A DNA stretch of 64,000 bases from Sipunculus nudus (GCA_026874595.1 CM049316.1:52895676-52959675); one strand, 5' to 3'; counted from the stretch's first letter, positions 37,901 through 51,291 are shown. The notes: generated by a model not told the origin, from the letters alone. A program made the numbers and translations.

Positions 37901-38090
37901 AGGTCGTGAGGAGTGTTTATCAATGCCGGGTGCCGCCTGACTCTGCCTGGACTGATGTCATGCTGGCAGCGTCAACATCACCAGCCACATAAGCATGTAC
38001 CCGACACTGCTCCGATGGCTATCACTCCAAGTGCCAACCAATTACCTTTAATGCTTGCTAATTAAACGCAAGTGTTGGCCGGCCAGTGTT
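37900..38090. promoter_or_regulatory. Candidate enhancer with NK-type and TAAT sites
   Basis: CAAGTG at 38028 and 38069 (the NK2-class core) flank CCAATTACC (38039) and CTAATTAA (38059), all within about 50 bases and repeat-free. Motif clustering suggests regulatory DNA; conservation is unknown. Confidence 0.35.
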
Positions 38091-39179
38091 ATCTACCCCC
38101 GACTTAACCCCTCATTCAACTATATTACAGTATGCTTGTGGTTCCGTGCTGTAGCCCTTGGCTTTTTCAGGCTGGGTTTTTCTTGTATATATGTATATAC
38201 TTGTATACGCAGTTACTTGAGTGTTTTATTTCAGTTAATACGCTGCACATACTGAAACATAATCCAATATATAGGAAGTGTTTAGGCAGCCAGACTCAGA
38301 TTCTGGTCAACAGCAGCCGACATTGGCTGCCTAGACATTTGACATTCTAGACCTTAGCGGCCCACAATGTTTAAACTGACATTACAGGCACTTGCTATAT
38401 GCTCACTTTTTAATATTGTGTTGTCATTTACAGTTTATTGCCTACCTTTATAAGCATGATGTTCATTTAAATTTGGAAATCTTGATGGACAATATTTTCA
38501 TAATATCACGTTACTTGGTCCTATATAAAGTACAAGTCTTGATATTTTATTTTTTTATAATTGATGTTTTCATTTTATAATTTAATTGTTCCTGTAATGT
38601 ACAAAATTTAAAGTTCAAACTTATATGATGAAATATCTATTCTGACAGTGATTCAACTTGTAATGTAAGATTGTTGTTATATTTATGGCCTCTCCACCTT
38701 CCTAAATTGACTAGTTTTTGAACTGACTCGTAAAATATCTTATATGTATGTGTTGACTAATATCGATAGGGATATTGATAGACCAAGAAGATTTTCACAT
38801 ATGATGAACGGCACAAGATAAAAAAGAATATTGATGTGAAGATCGTACTCAATAGGATACCCTATAGGAATATGTCGAGGCTACATTTTAAAGTACACCC
38901 CAGCCCTCACACACATTGTTCGATCATATATGGATGCCTCAGATAGTAGATATAGCACACCAAATTCACCAAAACAATACAATAATTAAGTCTGGAGTTT
39001 GATTCTGACCGAATGTTCTTATGTTATTTCTGATAATTTTTTTTGAAAATCAAGTGTAATGCTGTGACGATGACGAGGTAGTATTTAAACTGTAACTTTT
39101 TACATTCAATATGGGGATCAATAGAACTTTGTTACGGGGTGACAAAAAAGCGGACCGAACTGTCTCGCTAGTGAAGCTT
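38091..39179. other. Gene-free AT-rich DNA
   Basis: No gene or structured repeat recognised. Confidence 0.55.
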
Positions 39180-39374
39180 GCTTTTCTAGCGAAGCGGTTG
39201 GAACGCCGGACATGTGTGCCATCGACAAGGGTTCGAATCCCGGATCGGCCCGATATTTTCCCCTGAATAATTTGTTTTAGCAATAAAATGGGGGCTCATC
39301 CAGGATGTGTGCCACCGACATGGGTTCGAATCCCGGATCGGCCCGATATTTCCCCCTGAATAATTTGTCTTCGT

Positions 39375-39378
<4 letters not shown>
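39180..39378 (+). mobile_element. tRNA-derived SINE and a tandem partial copy
   Basis: The first copy has a polymerase III A-box (TAGCGAAGCGG, 39187-39197) and a perfect B-box (GGTTCGAATCC, 39230-39240), 43 bases apart as in a tRNA. It continues CGGATCGGCCCGATATT and CCCCTGAATAATTTGT. A second copy of the 3' half (B-box at 39323) follows and runs into an (AT)n array. The tRNA stems do not pair well, so this is a SINE head, not a working tRNA gene. Confidence 0.7.

Positions 39379-39419
<41 letters not shown>
39379..39419. repeat. (AT)n microsatellite at SINE 3' end
   Basis: About 41 bases of AT directly after the SINE tail; SINE tails often seed such arrays. Confidence 0.96.
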
Positions 39420-39426
<7 letters not shown>

Positions 39427-40260
39427 ATATAGAAACAGAATCCCAAGGATGGTGTACAAGATCAGTGCTGTAGATGAGAGACACAGTGTTAAACAGTGTG
39501 GATATAATTGGACTATAGAAGTGCTTCTTATATATACAAGTTAATAGGGTTGCTGGCTGCGCAAAGTCCAGAATGTTTAAAGTCTAAGCAACCGGCATTG
39601 TCGGCTGCATATGCATGGATACTTCCTGACTAAATGCGTATATATAGTTATATCTCCGTAAGTAAGCCGGCATGCACGTGGTTACCTGCATCAGAATATT
39701 ATATGTAAGTCAGACACACATATATCTGTTCATCTATCATCTCTGAGTTTGGTGTCAGTTGCCTTGCCACGCCGTTTTGTAAGATGTGTTTCCAGGGTAT
39801 CTTTTCCCCAGCTGAATGCCTTCTGAACTATTTTCGTCAAATACCTTCCCGACTTTTCTGCCCACTTTAGCCTTTTAACAATAACAGGTGGATTTATTTT
39901 CTATGGAATAACGTTTTGCTTAGTGTATTTACTTAATTTTGTCTTTGCAACGTGATGTGGGCCATTTTTATTTCATAAAGCCATGGTTCTCATATTAATG
40001 CATATTTTATTAATTAAATGTTTATATAGAGGATATTGGCTCCTTTCCAAACATATTGAACTGTCTTTTTTTCCGATTCAATGCCATGCATGTTCTGACG
40101 AGTGTCTGAAATTTTATAGATTTCTCAGTTACGCTGTTACTTTTATATATTACATATGAACATCATGTGCTCTAACGTGTGCAATAATCCGAGTTATTGG
40201 AAACATATAACTGATTCTATTTCTTCAAGGGATTTGAAGTTAGCAATTTTATCAGAAAAT
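39420..40260. other. Gene-free AT-rich DNA
   Basis: Nothing recognised. Confidence 0.55.
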
Positions 40261-40620
40261 CTATGAAGGTTACGCCCCATCGTGACAACTGCCTGTGCAT
40301 AATGCCTGGAATGTTAGACTCGGTGCTGATATCATCTGATGTGCACACTGTCAACGAGATTGTCATTTTCAGCAGGGTTGACCCGCTGGCCATCGGTCAG
40401 TCGCTGCATCTAAACACGCAAAGAAGCCATCATGTGTACGCGAGGGATGATAACCCGTGCCCTGAGGGAGGGACGGTGCGAGCGTCAGGGGCAGGTGAAA
40501 GTGTCTGTGGCCATCCCACGGTCATCATTCTTATCAATGTCCTCATTGTGCACGCCGAAATTACTGGACATGAGAGGGAACGGATTTTTTCCTGCATAGA
40601 AGCTTTGGAATAAAAACACA
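40260..40620. promoter_or_regulatory. GC-balanced gene-desert island with a 116-codon open frame
   Basis: A repeat-free island. The + strand frame (40263-40613) opens with ATG and ends before an A-rich stretch, but the peptide has no recognisable domain, signal or repeats, and an antisense frame also stays open. I favour regulatory or neutral unique DNA over a gene. Confidence 0.25.
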
Positions 40621-41663
40621 TTTAGACATCTTTACACATCAATAAAAACTGCGAGAAGTAATAAGAACGGTTATTTAGATCACGGACTTCTTTTGTATCT
40701 TATTTTAATGTTTTGAATGTACATGCATCCGTGATACGGTTTATATATATAAGACAACTGACTTTATTCGATCATCACCTTTTATCGGCTGTTTTGAAAT
40801 TTCAACCCTATCTCAATCTTAACTGACATATACCATGCAGCGTCAGTCTATGACAACTCTGAACAGGTACACATGATATATATAGGACAGAGAATAAGTT
40901 TCTTGAAGATTTTAATCACACACACACACACACATATATATAAATATGTATATTACATATACTTGCATGGTTTTCCGAACTAACGCCTGTATAGAAAGAG
41001 ATTGTATGGCAGTTCTTTATAAATGGACATAATATTAGATCCTTTCAGCTGTAAATGGAATATAAGAAATCTTGCGAATGAAACACGGTGATTAAAATGC
41101 GGAACAGTCAAGCAATCGTTCCCATATAATTAAATGCGCACATCGAAGATTTACATGGTTGTGAAGTAGGATTTTACGCTGATCCCATGGCGACCGGAAG
41201 TTACTTACGTTCTGAGCATGCTTCAGTCACGCGCATTCTGGGAACGTCCGCTTTGAGAAAGAACAGAAAACAATCATCTTGGGGGCAAACGGAAACAGAA
41301 AAATATGGAGCAGTTGGACGAGATTGCGTTATTGTGAGGCCACATTAGAGCCAGTATAATAGTGAATTGCGTGATTTAGAGGTCTTGCTGAAACTGGGAT
41401 CGATTAATTTCCTAAGCCCGCGGATGTTGCACGTTTATATATAATTTAAGATCAAAAGCGTTGATGTTTTCTTTCACAATAACACAGCACAGTAACACTG
41501 GTTGACACGAGCCTTTTACATCCAGCTAATATTGGCATTTTCTGTATTTTATTCATACTTACCTATAATTCGCATTGACACAGAGGTGCACTCGGTACAC
41601 CCCATTTAAACAAACAAAAAAAAAAAACATGCTGAGACTGAAAGATCGATCCAAGATTGCTTA

Positions 41664-41722
<59 letters not shown>

Positions 41723-42470
41723 CATATAAAGCACAGAGTTTCCGTAATGGAGTGTAACTTTTACGCCAAGCCCACCCGTATATATACTGACTGCTTCATT
41801 TTCAATATGTATACAGACATAAAATCATGCCCAGCCCTCAATCCCATACACTCATATTCCAGTTACCTTACCCTTTATTTGTTTACTGATACATGTTTCA
41901 ATACGCACATCCGAATAAATACACACACATACGTGTGTATATACAATAATTCTAATGAAACCACGTGAACCCCGCTATATATACCGTCATGTTTTGCGGA
42001 AAGGGTATGTAGCTGCCTGCATGCATGCTAAAACAGGACTGAATGAACAAATTTATAGGCGAAATAATAAAATACGTGCGCGGATGCATGATTAATACAC
42101 ATGAAGTATTGTTGTCCTAAGATGTATGCAGATGTGTGCATATGTTTTGGTAAGCACTTTATGGTGTTTGTCTGTTATTTTATCTTATGTCATTTAAACT
42201 GACGATTGGTTAGCATAACATATCCTACATGTTCATATGAATTTCATGTGTGCAATTAAAAAACATGTTCATGTTTTTTAGTATGCTTATAGGCTTCGAA
42301 CATGCATGTGAGTTTCGAGCCCAAGTCGTCGTTCTAAATAAACGGTTTGTCTTTGCAGTGAAAATATATATACATATGTTCATGTATATTAAAGATATTT
42401 CAAGAATTCAATATTCGAAATAGCAGGGTTGACTTTTGCAGGTTAGCGGCAACGAAACAAAAGAAAATTG
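40621..42470. other. Gene-free AT-rich DNA
   Basis: Contains a CA/TA tract near 40918 and a 52-base (AT)n array at 41667. No gene. Confidence 0.55.
41667..41718. repeat. (AT)n microsatellite
   Basis: About 52 bases of AT. Confidence 0.97.
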
Positions 42471-42474
42471 AACG

Positions 42475-42900
42475 CGTGGTGTCAGTTCACCGATCTCCCA
42501 CGCTCCAGGCAAACACGCCTGAAAGAGGCCTGGTCTGCCACAGCGCCCCCTGTACACAGAACACGGCGGAGCATCAGGCAGGCACGTGCGGGTGAGAGCG
42601 GCGCTGTTCAGGGATAGGGCCTATATATGGCTCACACAGGTGATTAGAGCATGGCGGGGCTAATGAATTATCGAACCGTCATGGCTGTTGTATAGACAGT
42701 AAACATGGGAAGCTCCCCAGATATTTACCATTCAAACAGCCCTGTCCGGCCTTAATTGGGAGTGACTTATTAAGCTCTAATTGGCTCGATTAAACAGTCT
42801 AATAATGTGTAATGAGCAAATCTACAGTGGCTTAGCTATCACCACCTTTGCAGACGACGGACTGCAAATGATAGTTTCTTAGATCCAGCTCTGATTTGAT
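42475..42900. promoter_or_regulatory. Strong candidate enhancer, homeodomain/forkhead-rich, with CTCF-like core
   Basis: Repeat-free, GC-balanced DNA 4.3 kb upstream of exon 1. From 42660 to 42815 it holds CTAATGAATTATCG, GTAAACA and TATTTAC (forkhead-type), CCTTAATTGGG, CTAATTGG, GATTAAAC, CTAATAATG and GTAATGAG. At 42541-42552 CAGCGCCCCCTG is the reverse of a CTCF core (CAGGGGGCGCTG). The density of TAAT cores is the highest that I see outside AT-rich DNA. Confidence 0.45.
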
Positions 42901-43640
42901 TTCTCACGTAAACACTTTGTAAACTGTAACGGTCAACGCTCAATACCTGGTGTAGCCCATGAAAATGCTGCTTAATAACGACAGCTCTTGCGCCACGTGC
43001 TGTAAGTATACAAACATTACCATGAGAGGCTTGTGAACCAAAAGCACCAAGAGAAGCAAAGTCATGCGAATATAAGAGAATCTTTATTTTTAATCAGTGA
43101 CTGATTATTTGAGGTATAAAAGCTGCCAGTAATGGACCAAACCAGTGCACTATTTTTGTGAATTGTCATTCAAGATATAAACAGGAAAATATCAGAAAAG
43201 GCCAAAGAAAACTTGTCTGAAAGAACATTTCTTTTCTTTGCTATATTTATTTTCATGATTTCTGAATATCTACAGAAAATTTCAGTAATAACTTTCGTTC
43301 AGATCTGAGAAGTTTGGAACCAGCTTGATCTATGAGCTAGATGATTGCCATATAGTGTGTGTATATCATCTTTATTTTTCGTAAATTAAGAATTCAAAAC
43401 ACCCTGCACGGGGATAGTGCTGTATACCATATATATAGGAGCTCTTATAATAAACGTTCAGTTGGTCTGACTTCCGGTTTATAGGATATGCAGTACCGTT
43501 TCGTGGGAATAACGTTATAGCTGCTCCCATCCCCCATATACAGATATATATCTTATTTATATGTTGTAATAGTGGCTTTTCAAAAATTTAATATATATAA
43601 TAGCTACATACGTGTACATCTGTATGGTGTGTAATATGAT
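42901..43640. other. Gene-free DNA
   Basis: Nothing recognised. Confidence 0.5.
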
Positions 43641-44080
43641 TTGTGGTACAACCATTGAATAGGCACATCATTGCACATCGCTGCACAAGTATACAAAACC
43701 TAATTGTAAGGTAGATAACTCACTACTACAACACCGGAGCGTGATCGGCGGGACTGACCTGCGCGCTAATTGGGGGCGCGGTAAGAAGCTTACAATACCG
43801 TGCTCGGTGTGAAACTGGTGGCGGTGTACGTTGACATGACAGGAGATGTTGGCCTTTTTTGACACGGAGGCGTTACCCGTTTGACACCAGAACAGAACCA
43901 ATGACCACTCGATTTGGAACTGTTAAGATGTCGCTGGTAAGCCATGAATATATAACCCTTCTGCTTTGTCTGCCTCTTGTCACGGGGAGGGTTAAGTGGG
44001 GCTATATGGACGCGCCCCTTGCACCCTTATGGGCTAAATATGGGCACAAGAAGTTTTACATTTAGTCTGGTGTTCATGCA
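43640..44080. promoter_or_regulatory. GC-balanced island upstream of Irx
   Basis: Repeat-free block about 3.1-3.5 kb upstream of exon 1 with GCGCTAATTGGGGGCGC (43761) and GTTGACATGACAGG (43830). Weak enhancer candidate; open frames on both strands are unrecognised. Confidence 0.3.
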
Positions 44081-44209
44081 TGCATGGGGAAGGATATTCA
44101 TTGATCATTGAACGTTGTTACTCATTCTGATCTATAAAATTTTCCTTACATTGTACTGTCGTCTTAGTATGTATGTACCCACTGTTCAATGATTTATATA
44201 CATGCTAAT

Positions 44210-44253
<44 letters not shown>

Positions 44254-44779
44254 TTCGATATTTTTGTATATTCCTTTACATATTGGTTGAGAACGGTTGC
44301 ACAAACAGCGTAAAATGTGTTTAAGGAAACGCAACTATATTTCACTATTTGAATTTCAAAAAGCATCTACATTAAAATCAAAACCATCCAATTTAGAATT
44401 TTATAGGTAATTAACAAAAATTAACCTAGCATAACGAAAATTAAAAAAGAAAACCTTTTGAGCTACAAAGATATTTGTTCATTATTAATAGTTCATTCAA
44501 CAATCTCTGTTTTGTCGCGATATTATACGAATGTTCGTTGAACATTATAATTAAAAACGATATATACTCTTAAAATTGTGACTATATTGTTGTAGTGTTT
44601 CATGGACTCACACATGCATCCAAAGGTTAATACTTCTACTGAACTAATAAAACATTAATATTCTTTTTTCACATATTTTTTTACATTCTGGATGTTGGCA
44701 TGCATGCACATTAATTACATTTCTTGATAGCTCTTCAAGGGTCGCAAATTAAATATATATATACACACAAATGCGTTTA

Positions 44780-44830
<51 letters not shown>

Positions 44831-44867
44831 TATAAGTCGATCCATATATATAAATATATTATATATA

Positions 44868-44931
<64 letters not shown>

Positions 44932-45193
44932 CGCGCATGAGAGATAAACATGCATTAATTGCTTCATGAGATTATTTTTTATGTGGATTTATCATGTTCT
45001 TAAAGCAACACAGTTTTTATTGATATTTTAATGGACTTAGTTTCTGCATGTGACTCATAGATTTTGTACATTTTTATGAATAGATGAGGATAAAGTGTTT
45101 TCCTGGTCTTTGTCTAATAGTTTCAAAAAGAAAATACTTCCGTATTGTAAATCTGAAGTCGTGCCCGTAAAATTATTTCAATTTTACACAAAG

Positions 45194-45256
<63 letters not shown>

Positions 45257-45417
45257 TTTATTTAATTAACCCAAAAGGGTAGGGGGATTTATTATTTTGT
45301 AAATCTTGCAGACTATACAATATTTGAGAAGAATGTTTTGTGCATGCATGCGCGGATATAATTTGTGTATACATATACCCATCACGTTTTCATATTATAA
45401 GTATATGTCATTTGTGG

Positions 45418-45475
<58 letters not shown>

Positions 45476-45640
45476 TGTGTATATCACCGGAAATGCTATA
45501 ATTGATGTTGGATGGGAATGCCATTGAACAGACACATGCATATTCTGTTTTTACCTCGAATAACGCCTTCTTACGGAAAAATGGTAATGGCCCGTAAACG
45601 CAACAGGCTGACTGTAAATTAACATTGAAACATTAAGTTT
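44081..45640. repeat. Cluster of (AT)n arrays upstream of the Irx promoter
   Basis: Five arrays in 1.3 kb: 44215-44251, 44783-44827, 44876-44928, 45197-45254 and 45419-45471, two of them joined through a short TG run. Sequence between them is AT-rich without genes. Confidence 0.95.
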
Positions 45641-47161
45641 TCGTTGAAAGGTTATACACGGCTTTCAATGGCTTGTGGCCTGGGGATGTGTTATGTCACC
45701 TTGAGGAGACCCGTAATCAAAAACGGACCAAAGGAGGGAATCCCATTGTAGGAGACTACTTGGTGTGTTGTTGAACCTGAGACAGCGGGAGATGGCCACT
45801 CTTACACTAAAACATCGTTATGTCAGATTGTCCGGCATGGCACGCAACAGACGCAACAGTGAAAGGCCAAGTGGTATACTTGTTATGAGATTGCGCCCTG
45901 AATGCCCGCGGGGCAGCGAGAGGACACTGTTTAATTTAAGTTTGTCGATAAGGTGCTTGGTCATTCTCGCTCAGCCGGACACTGTCCAGTTCTCCTGGTC
46001 AGCACGGATTTTGACTCGGCATACTTGAGAGGGGTATTACGTCACCGGATTCAACTCTCGATGACCGATCACCGCGATTACGCGGGTCAAAAGCCCTCCA
46101 ACCAGCTTATATCCCCACTAGAGAGGTTCGGCGCCGTCCCCAGGTCTGCGCTTCCTTCCTTTCTTGAATATGGTTAGTCTTTCAGCTAAACACGGTTTAG
46201 AATTGATAATCTTGAGACTTTGTTTGATTGTAAATACAGGGTAACTCTAACCGGGCAGGGTGCTCTAGCTGGATGTTCCCTTGTGTGACATGGTTGTCAC
46301 ATGAAAGCGATGGGACTAGTAGATACGCGGGGGCCACTGGATGTCACAAATACGTGTAGTCGGATCCGTCTGGATCACTCAAGCACTTGTAGTCACTGAA
46401 TACACTGTCTGTGTTCCAAACTAAAACATTCGTCGCCGAGCTGTCCATGTTTAAGATTACCATAGCTGTCTCAGACTCGGACCACCGGCAGACGGTATCG
46501 AATACCGTAAACTACATGTCTAAGCCCCTTCGTCACTCCACCCGCTCCCACAAAATTGCCCCTATAAACAAATGTCAGCAATTTGCTAAATTAGGGTTTC
46601 TGTTACCAGTAGCACTGCCGTGGACGACACCCGCTGGGAAAGTGGGTGGAGTCTCGGACTGTCAGCCACTCGGTGGGCGGAGCTTAAACACCGCCATGCA
46701 TATTATGTATCTGGCTGGGGAAATGAGTGCGCCATCTATACGTATTTATTCGTCACACAAAAGTAGCATTAGCCTCGCACACAGAAAGAGTGGACATTGA
46801 CGGTGTGTAACAGTTACAGATGTATACCCCCAGCATGTGGACCGGCTACCGACAGTTGTAGGGTGGACATCTAACACAGCCGCTTCTGGGGATAGTCCTG
46901 GCGTCACTTTGGCTGGAAATTTAGAGAACTTTTAAGTGGCAGTAGTGTACCTCCCCCCGTTACCGTGCGGTACCGCCCGAATCCCAAAACCACAACCAAC
47001 GATTATAGACTTGGTCTCACCGATTGAAGTGACATCCTTACTCGGGTTCACCAAAACAGATGGCCCTAGCTTTAAAATCTCGCACTTGACGCTGTGTTTG
47101 CTGGGACTTAATTACTAGGACTACCTATTGTATCAGTGTGGTGGTTACTCGGCGTTCTGCC
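45640..47161 (+). promoter_or_regulatory. Probable promoter-proximal region and 5' UTR of the Irx gene
   Basis: For about 1.5 kb before exon 1 the DNA switches from AT arrays to GC-richer, CpG-dense sequence without simple repeats (for example 46035-46150 has a dozen or so CG dinucleotides). A GC box (GGGCGGAGC) lies at 46675 and a TATAAA at 46563, but no transcription start can be fixed from sequence. CpG-rich sequence next to the first coding exon of a developmental gene fits a promoter and UTR. A long open frame at 46411-46800 has no recognisable protein features and is taken as incidental to base composition. Confidence 0.5.
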
Positions 47162-47164
47162 ATG

Positions 47165-47224
47165 ATGTCCTACCCACAGTTTGGATACTTCGCGGGCATC
47201 ACTTCATCTCTGTCTTCCTCACAG
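47165..47224 (+). CDS. Irx: Iroquois homeobox gene, exon 1 (N-terminal start exon)
   Basis: This exon encodes the first 20 residues of an Iroquois-class transcription factor. The peptide begins MSYPQFGYFAG, which matches the MSYPQFGY-type start known from Iroquois/Irx proteins. A second ATG lies directly upstream at 47162 and would add one Met; I chose 47165 because it gives the family start. The exon ends on a Gln codon at a strong donor (CAG then GTAGGT), so intron 1 is phase 0. It is tiny and 6.25 kb from the next exon, and an (AT)n array starts only 40 bases past the donor, so automatic gene finders could easily miss it. The 1.5 kb before it is CpG-rich, which fits a 5' UTR and promoter. 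Linkage to exon 2 is inferred from frame and family architecture, not from transcript data. Confidence 0.8.
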
Positions 47225-47261
47225 GTAGGTACACTTTTCCTTCATATTACGTCACACAATG

Positions 47262-47263
<2 letters not shown>

Positions 47264-47322
<59 letters not shown>
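47264..47322. repeat. (AT)n microsatellite next to the exon 1 donor
   Basis: 59 bases of AT starting 40 bases inside intron 1. Confidence 0.97.
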
Positions 47323-47326
<4 letters not shown>

Positions 47327-47705
47327 CCAGTATCCGCTCGCGTGTGAAACTTCTGTAACTGTTGTTACACTCCAACGGTAATGTTTTCTATAAATAGTAT
47401 ACCTGTCTTTATCCAATAATATTTAGGGGATCGCTTTCCTCTACAGATTTAAAGACTCGGGTATAGAACTCTGTCGGGATCGATGGGTGTTGAAGAATCA
47501 GGACGCCATTATTAAGGGATCGGGCTAGAATTATAGGGCCATATATATATATTGTTTATACCGGCATCCACACCCGCCTGGAGCTGTTGAGCATATACAT
47601 GTACATCACAGTGAAAGGGCAAGTTTTAATTATTTTATTCACACGCGTGGTAGTCGAGACTGGCCGTAAACCAAGGAGCCTGCTCACTCGCTGATATAAC
47701 AGACA

Positions 47706-47709
<4 letters not shown>

Positions 47710-47740
<31 letters not shown>

Positions 47741-47749
47741 CATGTTGCC

Positions 47750-47791
<42 letters not shown>
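47710..47791. repeat. Duplicated (CA)n(TA)n microsatellite
   Basis: Two CA-then-TA tracts separated by CATGTTGCC, so the compound array appears duplicated. Confidence 0.95.
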
Positions 47792-48038
47792 CTTTGTAAT
47801 TGATCATGTCGATCATGTATCCAACAATTAGTGAAAGACGTGTATAAGAGTATTCACTGATGAGTGAGACTTCATGTTTCATTTGATATTTAGATGTATT
47901 ATGTGTTATGTCTGATATATATGTCTGGCAGTTTACACATTCTGTGCTTTCTCAATAATGGCATACTGTAAAATCCCAATGCAAGGCAGAATGATGGAAC
48001 AGTATGGCAAAATAAATACACTTAATTGGAAATCAATG

Positions 48039-48041
<3 letters not shown>

Positions 48042-48101
<60 letters not shown>
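48042..48101. repeat. (AT)n microsatellite
   Basis: About 60 bases of AT in intron 1. Confidence 0.97.
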
Positions 48102-48106
<5 letters not shown>

Positions 48107-51100
48107 AATCTGAAGACTTATATACTGCATGTATTATTACATATACTGGTTCATCAAGAGAACCACGTTTTTATATCAATGCTTATATTGGATAATCGAA
48201 AGATCAGCAACAAATGAACCCTGTTGCTATGGAAACCCATCAATGTAACCCTCTCAAGTACCTGAAAGTAGAATTTCTACTCTACAGCACAAACAGACAG
48301 TGTATGAATTACATGAACGTTACTTATGTCAAATATGTTGGTTTACTTGTTACTGTTATAATGGTGCGTGCATGCATGGTGGCAACATTATACATGAAGT
48401 TAAAGTATTAAAAGCAAATTAGTCATGTATTCTCAAATGGCTCTCGTTATAGAACTCCGGGGAGCCATCTTAACTTTCCCTGCAGCGTAGTGAAGGACTT
48501 ACGCCCAACTTTCTAATATATAAAGTCATGTTTGACAATGTAAACATAAAAATACCACAAGGAGTACGTTTACCAAGCACTCTGTTTACAGGCAACGTGT
48601 AACCCCTAGAAAGCCCGCGAGTGTGCTCGGCCAAACGTTGTTGTGTCTGTTTCCACTGTTGAGAGCCGAGATGACGGGGGAACATCTTTATGCTAACATG
48701 ACCCATATAGAAAATACTTTCAAAGTCATCATTTCCAAATCTCCTTACGGGTGCTCCCTCATCGACAGAGAGATCCCTGTATGTGTCGGGCTAGTCAAGA
48801 GTTCTCTATATATATTATAACCGCTGAAATACTCTAAATATGTTATGCATCCCTGTTGACACCAAAACAGATTATAACATGGTCCCGTTTACTCAGTATA
48901 TATAAAGACATACCCGCTTACACCCCCAGAGCCCCTGTACAGGTCAGGCCAGACTCCATTGCGGCGCAGATATAAAATGATTAACCATAATAAAGTTTAT
49001 ACTTATTGGTAATTTTAACAATTCTGTCCATAAAAAAACAAACTTTGAAGTTCCTTGTTTAACACTGGGTGTAATATCAATACCGATAACGTGACAGTTC
49101 TCTTTTTAATTTTTGTGTGAGTTTGTGTATTGATTTCGTAACACCCCATGCACCAATTCTATACATAGTCTACATCTGTCATACATTACAGGGAAAATCA
49201 TCCTTTGAGCCCCCCCCCCCCCCAGGTACCATACATGTAATGTATGCAAACGTACGTTTGCATTTAAAAATAAAAAAACTCGGTATTTACATGCAGTAAT
49301 TAACAAAGTACTTGAACATGTAATCGGCTTTGTCTGCATGAACACAACACTGTATAGCTGGTTAAAATCCATTGGATTGGTTTGAACCTATACACACTTA
49401 ATAAATATAGGTTTAATTATATAAAATATCTGATAAAAATGTCAAAATGCTTGAAACACGTAATAGTAATAGATATACCTGCACATTCACACAAATACAC
49501 GCAAATATACACAAGCAAACTTGGCTAGCAAGCCAACTTGACAAGTCAGTTCAAGTGATATAAATCGATACTAATAAATCAGCAAATATGTATACATGGT
49601 CTTGTGACCTTGTCCATTTACATGTGTATGACTAAAGGGAAGTAAAAAGGTGCATGTGAGAGTGTTACCGTATACAGCGTGGTGGGTCGTGTACAGACAG
49701 AAATGTCTGAACTGATGTGCCGTGAATATCGATATACCATATACAGAAACACTTGGTATGTGTATTACATGTATACAATTTATAAAGGCAACGGAATTCT
49801 TTTATTTATACCAATAATATATATATATATATATTTATAAATATAAATATATATTTATATATAATATATAATAAAATTGTGAATATTTGCCTACTTTTAC
49901 AGTGTATTATTAATGAGTATATCGTCCTATCGTCCAGATATTTTTAATTTTGAAATTCAGCTTAAGTCTTAATGAAATATTTAAAGTGAAGAAATCTTCA
50001 TCTATTATAATTAAAGAAAACAGTCCTACATTTCAAGAGGCTGATAGAATAAAAAGACACGCATATATTTCAATTTCAATATACGTATTTCATCTATGAA
50101 TGTCTTTTCATGAGCTTGAGATGCACAGATTAAAAAGGTTAAATTAACGTTAAGATAAAATATTATAAAATATAATAAAATATCTCTCAACATGAACAAT
50201 ACATGGAGATAATTAAATTCGTCTATTCTCTGCATCTGATGTTTGTAAATATGCTTGAAAAGGTAAAAATATTTTTATGCTACAGAACTTAATTGCATGT
50301 TTATAACCTAATCATGCATGTTCGCATCAAAAACCTCAAAAATTCATATTCAAGTTGTATTTATTTGATCAGACCTGATGAAAATATTACACATAATTAA
50401 ATCAAAATTTTTCTGCAATAAATATTTAATAATTCTTTTAAAGAGAAAATATTTAATAAAAATAATAATCATAATTATTATTAATTTTTTATTTTTATTT
50501 TTATTAATGGATTGATTTTTTTTGTCTTTAACACAAAATATATCTGTCGGCATAATATTATTTCATTTTGCATGGCGTGGGATTTATTAGACAATATATA
50601 GCAAACAGAATAAGTGCATTATCACACCCTGGTTTAATGTCACACAATAACACTGTAGTTTGAACAAAACTGGATATTCGAGTTTTTCAGTATAAATGCA
50701 TGTTCCCGGACCTATAAACGTGTGTTGTATATGGGTACTTTGCATCACAAATACAGTGTGTCGGGTCCACCGAGTATTTACTGATTCTTTTGTGTAACAA
50801 CCAAGTGTTGCATGAAACCGATCTAACGTGTTATTTTTGTGGCGGAATACACAATGCCCACGTGTCTTAATATATTGTGGCTTTATTAACTGTAAGCTTA
50901 ATCATTATTTATCAACGTACATAGGATGATTTATTACATGCGCGAATTCAGTTATTATTCCTGTTAGAAAATGCTTTTAATTTCATTTCTGCATGTAATT
51001 ATATTTGATTTTACAACATGCTGATTACATTAAATTTTTTTACATGTGCTTTATTTATTACTTCTAATTATCTTTAATTTAAATTGAATATAATATGAAT

Positions 51101-51228
51101 TAAACGATATTCAAAATAACAAATTTTCACTGGTATACTAATTTATCGTAACTTAATCTATATGTAACACTGATAGTTCCTTTACGCATCTAATAGTTTA
51201 CTTAGATCGATCACAGATTATATATACA

Positions 51229-51231
<3 letters not shown>

Positions 51232-51269
<38 letters not shown>

Positions 51270-51291
51270 CTGTATGTATATATATAAATCG

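Noticed and set aside
39180-39252. Functional tRNA gene
   Set aside because: A and B boxes are good, but the acceptor and T stems do not pair; it is a SINE head with a duplicated body.
40263-40613. 116-codon open frame as a small gene
   Set aside because: Starts with ATG, but the peptide has no recognisable feature and an antisense frame is also open; kept only as an unexplained island.
46563-46568. TATA box of the Irx promoter
   Set aside because: TATAAA is present, but 600 bases before the start codon without an initiator that I can fix; too common in this DNA to claim.
46411-46800. 129-codon open frame as an upstream gene or alternative first exon
   Set aside because: CpG-rich DNA with few stops; the peptide is unrecognised and no donor clearly joins it to the Irx frame.
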